From assembly GCA_051881895.1 (NCBI GenBank), contig JBJEQT010000030.1, forward strand, positions 1 through 20,311: a stretch of DNA of 20,311 bases, given 5' to 3'. Made by a program: the position numbers and the translations under genes. The stretch is from UBA3818 sp051881895. GTDB taxonomy: Bacteria; Bacillota; Clostridia; Oscillospirales; Ruminococcaceae. Shown here piece after piece: positions 13,864 to 20,311 of the stretch (positions within the stretch are counted from its first letter, which is position 1; every line of letters starts with the position of its first letter). Below the pieces are notes generated by a model. The model ran no database searches. It was given only the letters and a program-made list of their open reading frames with translations, and was not told the DNA's origin.

Positions 13864-14601
13864 TCAGTTGTTTGGGCCGCCATCCTGCGGCCCCGCCCAG
13901 CGGATGGCTTCCGCCAGGTCGACCGCGCCAGTGTACAAAGCCTTGCCTAGAATGGCCGCCTCCACATGGATGGCCTTCAGCGCCTTCAAATCCTCCAGCG
14001 AGCAAATTCCACCGCTGGCCACGATCCCGCAGGAAACGCTTTCCCGCAGCCGGGAAAGCTGGGAAAGATTCGGCCCCTCCAGCATCCCGTCTTTGGCGAT
14101 ATCGGTGAAAATCATCCAGGAAACCCCCGCCGTCTCCATACGTCCGGCAAGATCTAAGTAGTCCATATCCGAATCGGCCAGCCACCCGCGAGCGGAAACC
14201 TTGCCGTTTTTGGCGTCGATCCCCACCGCCACACGGTTGCCGTAGTTTTCCACCGCGTCCCGGATAAGCTGTGGATTTTCCAATGCCGCCGATCCCAATA
14301 TCACCCGGGAAACGCCGTTTTCCAAATAAAACGAGATGGTATCCATATCCCGGATTCCGCCGCCGGCTTCCACCCGCAGGGAAGTTTCCCGGGCAATACG
14401 CAAAACCGTCTCCCGGTTCGGCGTGCCGCCGGCCTTTGCCCCGTCCAGATCCACCAGATGAATCCAGGCCGCGCCGGCCTTTTGAAATCCGCGTGCGGTT
14501 TCCAGCGGATCTTTTGCCACCTGATGAGCGGTGCCGAAATCGCCTCGCTGCAGGCGGACGCACTGTCCGCCCAACAAATCGATAGCGGGAAGCAGTATCA
14601 T
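13864..14601 (-). CDS. hisA: ProFAR isomerase HisA
   Basis: HisA is a TIM-barrel isomerase that converts ProFAR to PRFAR by an Amadori rearrangement. The 245 residues are normal. The catalytic aspartates are Asp8 in LLPAIDLLGG and Asp129 in VAVGIDAKNG; GGGIRD at 80-85 and ASGGI near residue 200 bind the two phosphates. The half-barrel repeat shared with hisF is evident. The ATG at 14601 follows AGGGGGA by 7 bases; longer readings upstream would run into hisH and lack a ribosome site. It sits 13 bases after hisH and 16 before hisF, the common order hisH-hisA-hisF. Confidence 0.97.
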   Translation of the reverse strand: MILLPAIDLLGGQCVRLQRGDFGTAHQVAKDPLETARGFQKAGAAWIHLVDLDGAKAGGTPNRETVLRIARETSLRVEAGGGIRDMDTISFYLENGVSRVILGSAALENPQLIRDAVENYGNRVAVGIDAKNGKVSARGWLADSDMDYLDLAGRMETAGVSWMIFTDIAKDGMLEGPNLSQLSRLRESVSCGIVASGGICSLEDLKALKAIHVEAAILGKALYTGAVDLAEAIRWAGPQDGGPNN

Positions 14602-14614
14602 GATAAAATCCCCC

Positions 14615-15247
14615 TTATTCCTTTTTGCGCCGCGCCGCTTCCCGGCAAAGATCCGCAAAATTTCGTAAGATCATCAGTCCGGTTTCCCCGCTTTTTTCCG
14701 GGTGGAACTGGGCGCCGTAGCAATAAGCCCCATCCCAGACCAGCGCGGGGATCCGCCCGCCGTATTCCGCCCAAGCCACCAGATTTTCTTCCCGGGGGAC
14801 CGCGGCGTAAGAATGGACAAAATAAACATACGCGTCCCGCGGCAGGCCCTGGGTCAGCGGACAGTCATCCCGCGCCAATTCCAGTCGATTCCATCCCATA
14901 TGGGGGATTTTAAGCCCCGGGGCTTTCAGTTTTTCCACCCGCCCGGGCAAAAGGTCCAGCCCGTCGGTCAGGCGAAATTCCTCTCCCTGGGAAAACAACA
15001 CCTGCATTCCCAGGCAAACGCCCAAAAACGGCTTTTCTTTCGCCATTTTCCGCAGGATCTCAACGAGCTGGCGTTTTTGCAGCATTTCCATCGCATCGGG
15101 AAAAGCCCCTACGCCCGGCAGCAAAATACCGTCCGATGCGGCAAGCGCTTTTGGATCCTGGGTAATCTGATAGGGAATCGCCAAATGCTCCAGCGCGTTG
15201 GCAACGCTGAACAGGTTGCCCGCTCCGTAATCCACAACCGCGATCAT
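14615..15247 (-). CDS. hisH: Imidazole glycerol phosphate synthase, glutaminase subunit HisH
   Basis: HisH is the class I glutamine amidotransferase that feeds ammonia to HisF. It has 210 residues. The nucleophile is Cys78 in FLGVCLGMQ, and the other triad members are His182 and Glu184 in AQFHPEKS. The N-terminal VDYGAGNLFSV and the oxyanion-strand region LLPGVGAFP (42-50) are characteristic of the HisH family. The ATG at 15247 follows AAGGAG with a 7-base spacer, and that ribosome site begins at the hisB stop 12 bases upstream. The HisH and HisF subunits are both encoded in this operon, separated only by hisA. Confidence 0.97.
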   Translation of the reverse strand: MIAVVDYGAGNLFSVANALEHLAIPYQITQDPKALAASDGILLPGVGAFPDAMEMLQKRQLVEILRKMAKEKPFLGVCLGMQVLFSQGEEFRLTDGLDLLPGRVEKLKAPGLKIPHMGWNRLELARDDCPLTQGLPRDAYVYFVHSYAAVPREENLVAWAEYGGRIPALVWDGAYCYGAQFHPEKSGETGLMILRNFADLCREAARRKKE

Positions 15248-15259
15248 ACTTTTTCTCCT

Positions 15260-15841
15260 TTATAAAATCCCTTTGGAGGATAAAACTTTCCCTGTTTCCA
15301 GCGGTGCTGCCGCCTGGCGCAAACTGTGGGCGAACGCCTTGAACGCTGCCTCGATCATATGATGGTCATTGGCGCCGTAAAGCACCTGAAGGTGCAGGGT
15401 AATGCCCGCGTTCATACACAGGGCCCGGAAAAACTCCTCGGTCATACAGGTGTCGAACGCTCCTACCCGCTCGTTTTTCAACGGGGCCGAAAACACCAGA
15501 TACGGCCGCCCGCTGATATCCAGTACCGAAAAGGCCAACGCCTCATCCATCGGGATGTGGGCGCTGCCGTACCGGGCAATACCGCCTTTATCGCCCAACG
15601 CCTGGGCAAGCGCTTTCCCCAACACGATGCCCACATCCTCCACCGTGTGATGGCAGTCCACCTGCAGGTCTCCCTTTGCCCGGATGGTCAAATCCATGCC
15701 GGAATGGACCGCCAGCGCGGTGAGCATATGGTCAAAAAATCCGATGCCGGTATCAATTTCCGCGGTTGTGCCGCCGTCCAGATCCAATCGGACCAAAATG
15801 TCGGTCTCTTTCGTCGTCCGGGAGATTTCCGCTTTTCTCAT
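15260..15841 (-). CDS. hisB: Imidazoleglycerol-phosphate dehydratase HisB (monofunctional)
   Basis: This enzyme dehydrates imidazole glycerol phosphate to imidazole acetol phosphate at a di-manganese centre. The 193 residues equal the dehydratase domain alone; there is no N-terminal histidinol-phosphatase domain as in Escherichia coli. Metal-ligand motifs are FFDHML (35-40), VDCHHTVEDVGI (61-72) with His64, His65 and Glu68, GSAHIPMDEAL with His95 and Glu100, and GANDHHMIEAAFK with His160, His161 and Glu164. The ATG at 15841 is 3 bases after the hisC stop; the weak ribosome site AAGGCGG lies inside the hisC end, so coupling with hisC translation is likely. Confidence 0.97.
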   Translation of the reverse strand: MRKAEISRTTKETDILVRLDLDGGTTAEIDTGIGFFDHMLTALAVHSGMDLTIRAKGDLQVDCHHTVEDVGIVLGKALAQALGDKGGIARYGSAHIPMDEALAFSVLDISGRPYLVFSAPLKNERVGAFDTCMTEEFFRALCMNAGITLHLQVLYGANDHHMIEAAFKAFAHSLRQAAAPLETGKVLSSKGIL

Positions 15842-15844
15842 CGT

Positions 15845-16942
15845 TTATCGCACCGCCTTTCGAAGTGCCTGCAATAGCGCCTGATTTTCCGATTCTAGCC
15901 CGGCAGTCAGCCGCAGATAGCCGTCCATTTTTCGGATGGCGATCCCTTCTTCTCTCAGGGAAAAATCGATTTCGTCCGCCTGAGAGGTTTTCACAAAAAT
16001 AAAGTTCGTCTGGCTGGGCCAGATTTTTTCGATCTGCTTTTTTCCCGACAGGAGCAGCTTCAAATCTTTGTACAGGGAATCACGGGAAGCGATCAGCGCT
16101 TTCGTGCAGAAATCGCACAAATCGCCGCTCTCCAGCACCGCTTTTCCCACCGCCTGGGTCAGGCTGTTGACATTATACGGCGATTTGACTGCTTGCAGCG
16201 CCCGGGTAACGGTCTCTCCCGCCACCGCGAATCCCAAGCGGATCCCCGCCAGGCCCAGCGCCTTGGAACAGGTCTTTAACACGATCAGATTGTCATACTC
16301 TCCCACAAGTCCCAACACCGACTCGTCGCGGGAAAACTCCATATAAGCCTCGTCCACTACCACAAGGGTATCGGGAAGCGCCTCGATCAATGCCTGCACC
16401 TGCTTTTTCGGCAGGGTAAGGGAAGTGGGGTTGCAGGGGTTGGAGAAAATCAGCGCGGCGGCGTTTTTCGATTTGGCGTATGCCGCCAGAGCGGCCGGGT
16501 CGATGACAAGATCCTCCGGCTTTTGCCAGGGCCGGTTTTCCAGTTCGTAAAGGGAACCGTAAAACCGGTACATGGAAAAATCCGGTTCCGCCGTAACCAG
16601 CCGGTCTCCTTTTTCCAACAGGCTTCCGCAAATCAGCGAGATCAGCTCGTCCGACCCGTTTCCCGCCGTCACCTGCTTTGGCGATACGCCAAACCGCGCG
16701 GCGAACGCCTGCCGTACCCCGGTACAGAACGGGTCCGGATACCGGTTATAGGCTGCCGCGGCAAGATTTTCCTGCACCCGCTGCATCGCCCGCTCCCGCA
16801 GGGGCTTCGCTTCCGGCAAAAAGCTGTCCGCGCGATTCAGGTCAAAGCAGCTCTCATTTGCATCCAGCCGGATGGGGAACACCCCTTCCACCGGCTGATA
16901 CGGGGTCAGATTTCGTACTTTTTCGCATAAGGTATAAGCCAT
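15845..16942 (-). CDS. hisC: Histidinol-phosphate aminotransferase HisC (operon copy)
   Basis: This PLP enzyme transfers an amino group from glutamate to imidazole acetol phosphate, giving histidinol phosphate. It has 365 residues. RLDANESCF (25-33) is the canonical HisC N-terminal motif. TAGNGSDELI (92-101) begins the PLP phosphate site, and DEAYMEF (197-203) precedes LKTCSKALGLAGIRLGF (222-238), with the PLP lysine at Lys227. The usual NP-NPTG motif reads NPCNPTS here, so the glycine is replaced by serine. I chose ATG 16942 over an in-frame TTG two codons upstream; it has GAGGT about 7 bases before it and lies 2 bases after the hisD stop. The stand-alone HisC-like enzyme at 9513-10586 is only distantly similar. 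Confidence 0.95.
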   Translation of the reverse strand: MAYTLCEKVRNLTPYQPVEGVFPIRLDANESCFDLNRADSFLPEAKPLRERAMQRVQENLAAAAYNRYPDPFCTGVRQAFAARFGVSPKQVTAGNGSDELISLICGSLLEKGDRLVTAEPDFSMYRFYGSLYELENRPWQKPEDLVIDPAALAAYAKSKNAAALIFSNPCNPTSLTLPKKQVQALIEALPDTLVVVDEAYMEFSRDESVLGLVGEYDNLIVLKTCSKALGLAGIRLGFAVAGETVTRALQAVKSPYNVNSLTQAVGKAVLESGDLCDFCTKALIASRDSLYKDLKLLLSGKKQIEKIWPSQTNFIFVKTSQADEIDFSLREEGIAIRKMDGYLRLTAGLESENQALLQALRKAVR

Positions 16943-16944
16943 GG

Positions 16945-18228
16945 TCAAAACCTCACTGTAATCGCGTTAGCGTGGGCGGTCAAGCCCTCTTTTTCCGCGA
17001 TGGTCACAATATCTTTCGCAGCGTCACGCAAAGCGTCTTCGGTGTAGTAAATAAAACTGGAGCGCTTGACAAAACTGTCTACCGACAACGGAGAGAAAAA
17101 GCGGGCTGTACCGCTGGTCGGCAGCACATGATTGGGACCTGCGAAATAATCGCCCAAAGGCTCCGGAGAAAACCGGCCCAAAAACACCGATCCCGCGTTG
17201 TCAAAGCGCCCGACGGACTCCATCGGCTTTTGGGTCATGACCTCCAGATGTTCCGGGGCAATCTCATTGGCCAGCGATACCATCTGCTCAAAGTCCCGGC
17301 AGACGATGACCGCTCCGAAATTCTCCAGCGATTCCAAAATAATATCCCGCCGGGAAAGAGACTGAGCCTGGCGCTCAATTTCCTCAATCGTTCTTTGGGC
17401 CACGCCTTCATCGGTGCAAAGCAGAATGGCCGACGCCAGCCGGTCGTGTTCCGCCTGGCTCATCAGGTCCGCCGCCAGATAAGACGGATCCGCCGTCTCA
17501 TCCGCGACTACCAAAATCTCGCTGGGTCCGGCGATCATATCGATATCCACCTGGCCGTACAAAAGCTTCTTGGCGGTGGCCACATAGATGTTTCCCGGTC
17601 CTACGATCTTATCCACTTTAGGGATGCTCTCGGTTCCATAAGCCAATGCCGCAATCGCCTGGGCCCCACCGGTCAAAAAGACCCGGTCCACCCCTGCAAT
17701 CGCCGCCGCGGCCAAAATATCCGGGTTGGCTTCGCCGTTTTTACCCGGCGGCGTCACCATGATCAGTTCCCCCACGCCGGCGATTTTGGCAGGCACCGCG
17801 TTCATCAGAACCGAAGAAGGGTAAGCCGCCGTACCGCCGGGGACATAAAGGCCCACCCGGTGCAGCCCCCGGACCCGCTGACCCAAAATCACGCCGTTGG
17901 GCTGGGCATCCAGAAAGCTTTGCTGCTTTTGCCGCTCATGGAAAGCGGCGATGTTCTCTTTCGCCCGGCGCAGCGCACGGACAAAATCGTCATCGGCGGC
18001 GAGAAGCGCCTTTTGGATCTCCTCCCGGGATACTTCCAATTTTTGCGGAGCGGCGCCGTCAAATTTCTGCGCATACCGCTTCAGCGCCTCGTCTTTGTCC
18101 TGCCGTACATCTTCGATGATTTTCGTGACAACAGCAGTTACTTCCCGGTCCACCTCGCCGCTGCGGGACCGAAGCTGCGCCAGCGCCTGCTGCTCAGCGG
18201 TACCGTCTGCCTTTATGATAGAAAGCAT
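16945..18228 (-). CDS. hisD: Histidinol dehydrogenase HisD
   Basis: This zinc enzyme catalyses the last two NAD-dependent oxidations, from L-histidinol to L-histidine. It has 427 residues, typical for the family. GLYVPGGTAAYPSSVLMNAVPAKIAGV is the family signature region near residue 124; VGPGNIYV and AGPSEILV follow. SQAEHD contains the zinc ligands Gln and His, IAPEHLE contains the catalytic Glu-His pair, and GPNHVLPTSG is near the C-terminus. Two ATGs lie in frame two codons apart. I chose 18228, which has AGGAGG at 8 bases; the one at 18234 is only 2 bases from that site. It lies 14 bases after hisG and 2 before hisC. Confidence 0.97.
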   Translation of the reverse strand: MLSIIKADGTAEQQALAQLRSRSGEVDREVTAVVTKIIEDVRQDKDEALKRYAQKFDGAAPQKLEVSREEIQKALLAADDDFVRALRRAKENIAAFHERQKQQSFLDAQPNGVILGQRVRGLHRVGLYVPGGTAAYPSSVLMNAVPAKIAGVGELIMVTPPGKNGEANPDILAAAAIAGVDRVFLTGGAQAIAALAYGTESIPKVDKIVGPGNIYVATAKKLLYGQVDIDMIAGPSEILVVADETADPSYLAADLMSQAEHDRLASAILLCTDEGVAQRTIEEIERQAQSLSRRDIILESLENFGAVIVCRDFEQMVSLANEIAPEHLEVMTQKPMESVGRFDNAGSVFLGRFSPEPLGDYFAGPNHVLPTSGTARFFSPLSVDSFVKRSSFIYYTEDALRDAAKDIVTIAEKEGLTAHANAITVRF

Positions 18229-18242
18229 GCTCATTTCCTCCT

Positions 18243-18884
18243 TTATTCCGCCCGGTTCAGCCCCTGCTCCAAGCGGGCAACCAGCGACTCGATTTCTTCT
18301 TTGCGCAGTTTTAAGCTGGCGATATTCACCACCAGCCGGGCGGAAATATCACAGATCCAGCGGGAGACCTCCAGGCCGTTTTCCCGTAAGGTCTCGCCAG
18401 TCTCCACAATGTCCACGATGCCGTCCGCCAATCCCAACAGGGGCGCCAGTTCCACCGATCCCTCTATTTTGACGACCGACACATCCATAGACTGCTTTTC
18501 AAAATAGCTGCGGGCGATTTTCGGATACTTGGTAGCGATGGTTTTATGGCCGTAGCCCGCAAAAAAATCCTCGCCCCGCTTGACAGCCAAAGCAAACCTG
18601 CACCGCCCAAAGCCCAAATCCAAAAGCTCATACAGGCTGCTGGCGTTTTCCAGAATCGTGTCCTTTCCTACGACGCCTATATCGCAGACGCCGCTCTCCA
18701 CATAGGTGATCACGTCCGCCGCCTTGGCCAGTACCGCCTCCGCGTGAATCTCCGGCAGGGGAAGGATCAGCCGCCGGCCTTTGTCGTGCAGGCTCCGGCA
18801 ATCCAGGCCCGCGCGCTCCATCAGCGCAACCGTTTCCTTTTCCAGCCGCCCTTTGGTCAGGGCGATCCGCAAGGGCTTGTTCAT
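18243..18884 (-). CDS. hisG: ATP phosphoribosyltransferase, short catalytic form HisG
   Basis: HisG condenses ATP and PRPP to phosphoribosyl-ATP, the first and feedback-regulated step of the pathway. At 213 residues it is the short form, which lacks the C-terminal regulatory domain and requires HisZ to form a hetero-octamer. IALTKGRLE at 7-15 is the N-terminal signature, DIGVVGKD at 68-75 follows, and the PRPP loop is IVDIVETGETL at 156-166. The ATG at 18884 overlaps the hisZ stop as ATGA, so the two subunits are translationally coupled, which fits their fixed ratio. Longer upstream readings run through the hisZ gene and are not credible. Confidence 0.97.
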   Translation of the reverse strand: MNKPLRIALTKGRLEKETVALMERAGLDCRSLHDKGRRLILPLPEIHAEAVLAKAADVITYVESGVCDIGVVGKDTILENASSLYELLDLGFGRCRFALAVKRGEDFFAGYGHKTIATKYPKIARSYFEKQSMDVSVVKIEGSVELAPLLGLADGIVDIVETGETLRENGLEVSRWICDISARLVVNIASLKLRKEEIESLVARLEQGLNRAE

Positions 18885-20089
18885 CCTTCCTCTTCCTTTC
18901 CAATCGCGATCTTTTCCAATTCGTTCCCGGCCACATACAGCCACGCAATCCCTTTGGCTTTTGCATAAGCGACCGCTTCTTCCCGGGAATCGGCCAGGCT
19001 GCTTTCGCAGACCATTCCCTCCTCGCACAGCCGGCGCAGCAGGGCAAAGCCCTGAACACTTTGCTGCGGTTCCCAATAAACCAGTACCTCTGGGGTCAAA
19101 GGCGCGCGCGGGCTGGTCTGCTGCAGATATCCGGCAACGGCGTCCAGGTGGATTGCAAAGCCGATAGCCGGTTTGCGCAGCCCGAAATCGTCCAGCAGCC
19201 GGTCGTACCGCCCGCCGGACAGCACCGGCTGGCCAACGCCGGGCAGATAGCCCCGGAACACCACTCCCGTGTAATATTCTGCCTGGTTGACCAGCCCCAG
19301 ATCCACCAAGATCTGCGCTTTTGGGTCTTCCTGGGTCAAATGCAGATACAGCCGCTCCAGTTCCGCCAGCGCGGACCGGAATGCGGGACTGGGGGAAAGC
19401 TGCTCCGCCTGGGAAAACACCTCTGCTCCGCCAAACAGCCGCGGCAGCTTTCTGAGCAGATCGGCAACAGGCGAAGCCGGAAGCTCATCCAAAAGATCCC
19501 CTAACGCAGCGTAGTTTTTCGCCTCGATGAACTGCCGCATTTCTTCTTTTTGCGCCCCCGGCGCATCCAATTCGTCCATCAGCGCTTTAAACAACCCGAT
19601 ATGACCGATTTCCAACGTAAACGGCTGGGCGCCGCATGCCTGTAAGCAATCTTCCGCTGTCCGAAGCATCTCCAAATCTGCTTTTGCGCCGGCGGCGCCG
19701 ATCAATTCCGCGCCGCATTGAAACACCTCATCCATTCTACCCCGCAGAGAAGGATTTGCCCGGTATGCCGGCTGGCAATAGCAAAGACGCACCGGATCGG
19801 TTTCGTTCTGCAGCTTGGTCGCGGTCAACCTGGCGATGGGGATGGTGGAATCAGGCCGCAGCACCAGAATCCGCCCCTGCGCGTCGACCAGTTTATACAT
19901 GCTCTCCTGAGCAAAATAACGGTTTGCGCCAAACAGATCGTAAAATTCCATGGCCGGCGTCATAACCGGTCGGAATCCCCGGCGGTATAACAGGCTCAAA
20001 ATCGCGTCCCGGGCCTCCTGCCGGACAATGCAGTCCTGAAACAATACATCCTGCGTTCCCTCCGGCGTAATCTTATCATAGATATTCAA
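18881..20089 (-). CDS. hisZ: ATP phosphoribosyltransferase regulatory subunit HisZ
   Basis: HisZ is a catalytically dead paralogue of histidyl-tRNA synthetase that binds the short HisG and carries histidine feedback control. It has 402 residues with the class II fold. Visible are LRPDSTIPIARL (motif 2-like region), CYCQPAYRA and DEVFQCGAELIG, YYTGVVFRGYLPG (histidine-binding region), and SGGRYDRLLDDFG with AIGFAIHLD (motif 3). It has no anticodon-binding domain of synthetase length, and the C-terminus is short. The start is TTG at 20089: AGAGGA lies 7 bases upstream, and the reading LNIYDKITPEGTQD matches the usual HisZ terminus. It is the first gene of the operon and is followed by hisG with a 4-base overlap. 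Confidence 0.94.
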   Translation of the reverse strand: MNIYDKITPEGTQDVLFQDCIVRQEARDAILSLLYRRGFRPVMTPAMEFYDLFGANRYFAQESMYKLVDAQGRILVLRPDSTIPIARLTATKLQNETDPVRLCYCQPAYRANPSLRGRMDEVFQCGAELIGAAGAKADLEMLRTAEDCLQACGAQPFTLEIGHIGLFKALMDELDAPGAQKEEMRQFIEAKNYAALGDLLDELPASPVADLLRKLPRLFGGAEVFSQAEQLSPSPAFRSALAELERLYLHLTQEDPKAQILVDLGLVNQAEYYTGVVFRGYLPGVGQPVLSGGRYDRLLDDFGLRKPAIGFAIHLDAVAGYLQQTSPRAPLTPEVLVYWEPQQSVQGFALLRRLCEEGMVCESSLADSREEAVAYAKAKGIAWLYVAGNELEKIAIGKEEEG

Positions 20090-20115
20090 GGCAAATTCCT
20101 CTTTCAATTTAGTGT

Positions 20116-20131
20116 GCTACTATGATAGCAT
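20116..20131. promoter_or_regulatory. Inverted repeat over the his -10 box (operator candidate)
   Basis: TGCTA-N6-TAGCA spans the -10 box of the his promoter and the expected start site. The CTA...TAG half-sites are reminiscent of TrpR-type operators, and Firmicutes carry TrpR-like regulators (YerC/HisR) predicted to control his genes. The match is inspected by eye only, so the regulator is an inference. Confidence 0.35.
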
Positions 20132-20150
20132 GATAAAATACCACTGTCAA
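20122..20150 (-). promoter_or_regulatory. Promoter of the his operon
   Basis: TTGACA (20145-20150, perfect) and TATCAT (20122-20127, 5 of 6) are separated by exactly 17 bases on the minus strand. The predicted start is near 20115, leaving a leader of about 26 bases before the hisZ TTG. The leader is too short for a T-box, a leader peptide or an attenuator, so control must act at initiation or through HisZ feedback. Confidence 0.85.
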
Positions 20151-20216
20151 CTGGATAAAACAGAAATATTTTTCCCGTCTCACACCAGCTTTTTAGAAAG
20201 ATCGCTGGGCCCGCCG

Positions 20217-20245
20217 TTGACAAATCCAGTGCCGGATGGGATAAT
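20217..20245 (+). promoter_or_regulatory. Promoter of the HAD-family gene
   Basis: TTGACA (20217-20222, perfect) and GATAAT (20240-20245, 5 of 6) are 17 bases apart on the plus strand, about 20 bases before the TTG start. It is back-to-back with the his promoter; the two -35 boxes are 66 bases apart. Confidence 0.82.
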
Positions 20246-20265
20246 CGAAACGGAGGCTGGTGCTT

Positions 20266-20311
20266 TTGAAACGCTACGAATTTTTGCTGTTCGATGCAGA
20301 TGGGACATTAC
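20266..20311 (+). CDS. HAD-superfamily hydrolase, 5' fragment
   Basis: Only 15 codons are in the window. They read MKRYEFLLFDADGTL, which contains HAD motif I (DxDGT) with the nucleophilic Asp10 and the acid/base Asp12, directly after a hydrophobic strand. This identifies a haloacid-dehalogenase-type phosphohydrolase; the subfamily (for example YjjG/YfnB nucleotidase-like or phosphoglycolate phosphatase-like) cannot be assigned from so little. I chose TTG 20266, with GGAGG 9 bases upstream, over the in-frame GTG at 20260, which is only 3 bases from that site. The frame is open to the window end. It is divergent from the his operon, which lacks a histidinol-phosphatase gene. Confidence 0.8.
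   Translation, partial: MKRYEFLLFDADGTL

Noticed and set aside
16678..18507. A 609-codon open frame on the plus strand
   Set aside because: It is antisense to hisC, hisD and hisG; the composition is arginine- and histidine-rich, as expected for a shadow frame.
18884..19076. An extended HisG N-terminus (64 extra residues)
   Set aside because: The extension lies inside hisZ in another frame and has no family match; ATG 18884 gives the canonical short HisG terminus.
1..20311. Mobile elements, CRISPR arrays, tRNA or rRNA genes, toxin-antitoxin or defence genes
   Set aside because: No transposase or integrase motif, no regularly spaced repeats, no tRNA-like cloverleaf and no small paired genes were found. 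Base composition and codon use look uniform along the window.

Overview
The window is a GC-moderate (about 55%) chromosomal segment of a Gram-positive, low-to-mid GC Firmicute, most likely a clostridial member of the Oscillospiraceae/Ruminococcaceae. This rests on strong AGGAGG-type ribosome sites, U-tailed intrinsic terminators, the mreBCD order, the short HisG plus HisZ pair, separate hisI and hisE genes, a YfhO-family protein and a DUF3795 protein. The taxon is an inference from gene content. There are no RNA genes, insertion sequences, CRISPR arrays or phage genes that I can support.

Layout. Positions 1-2496 (minus) hold the cell-shape genes mreB, mreC and mreD (mreD runs off the edge), driven by a near-consensus promoter at 2636-2664, with an intrinsic terminator between mreB and mreC. 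Positions 2894-4616 (minus) hold a two-gene unit: an esterase D-like serine hydrolase and an aldose-1-epimerase-like protein. Positions 4701-6288 (minus) hold a DUF3795 cysteine-rich protein and an RlmI-like 23S rRNA methyltransferase. Positions 6434-9100 (minus) hold a large YfhO-family membrane protein. After a 412-base divergent intergenic region, a stand-alone HisC-like aminotransferase (9513-10586, plus) converges on a sodium-dependent amino-acid transporter of the NSS family (10659-12017, minus); both share one bidirectional terminator.

The right half (12406-20089, minus) is one histidine biosynthesis operon, hisZ-hisG-hisD-hisC-hisB-hisH-hisA-hisF-hisI-hisE, with gaps or overlaps of at most 16 bases. 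A TTGACA-17-TATCAT promoter precedes hisZ, and a U-tailed terminator lies 94 bases after hisE. The operon encodes every step from PRPP and ATP to histidine except histidinol-phosphate phosphatase. Divergent from it, at the window end, a HAD-family hydrolase starts from its own consensus promoter and is a conceivable but unproven candidate for that step.

Most of the window is ordinary housekeeping DNA, and I see no clearly new system. The best second-look items are the apparent ATA start codon of mreC, the extra hisC-like gene next to an amino-acid transporter with TTGTA/TACAA palindromes in both upstream regions, an inverted repeat over the his promoter -10 box, and the HAD gene beside a phosphatase-less his operon.
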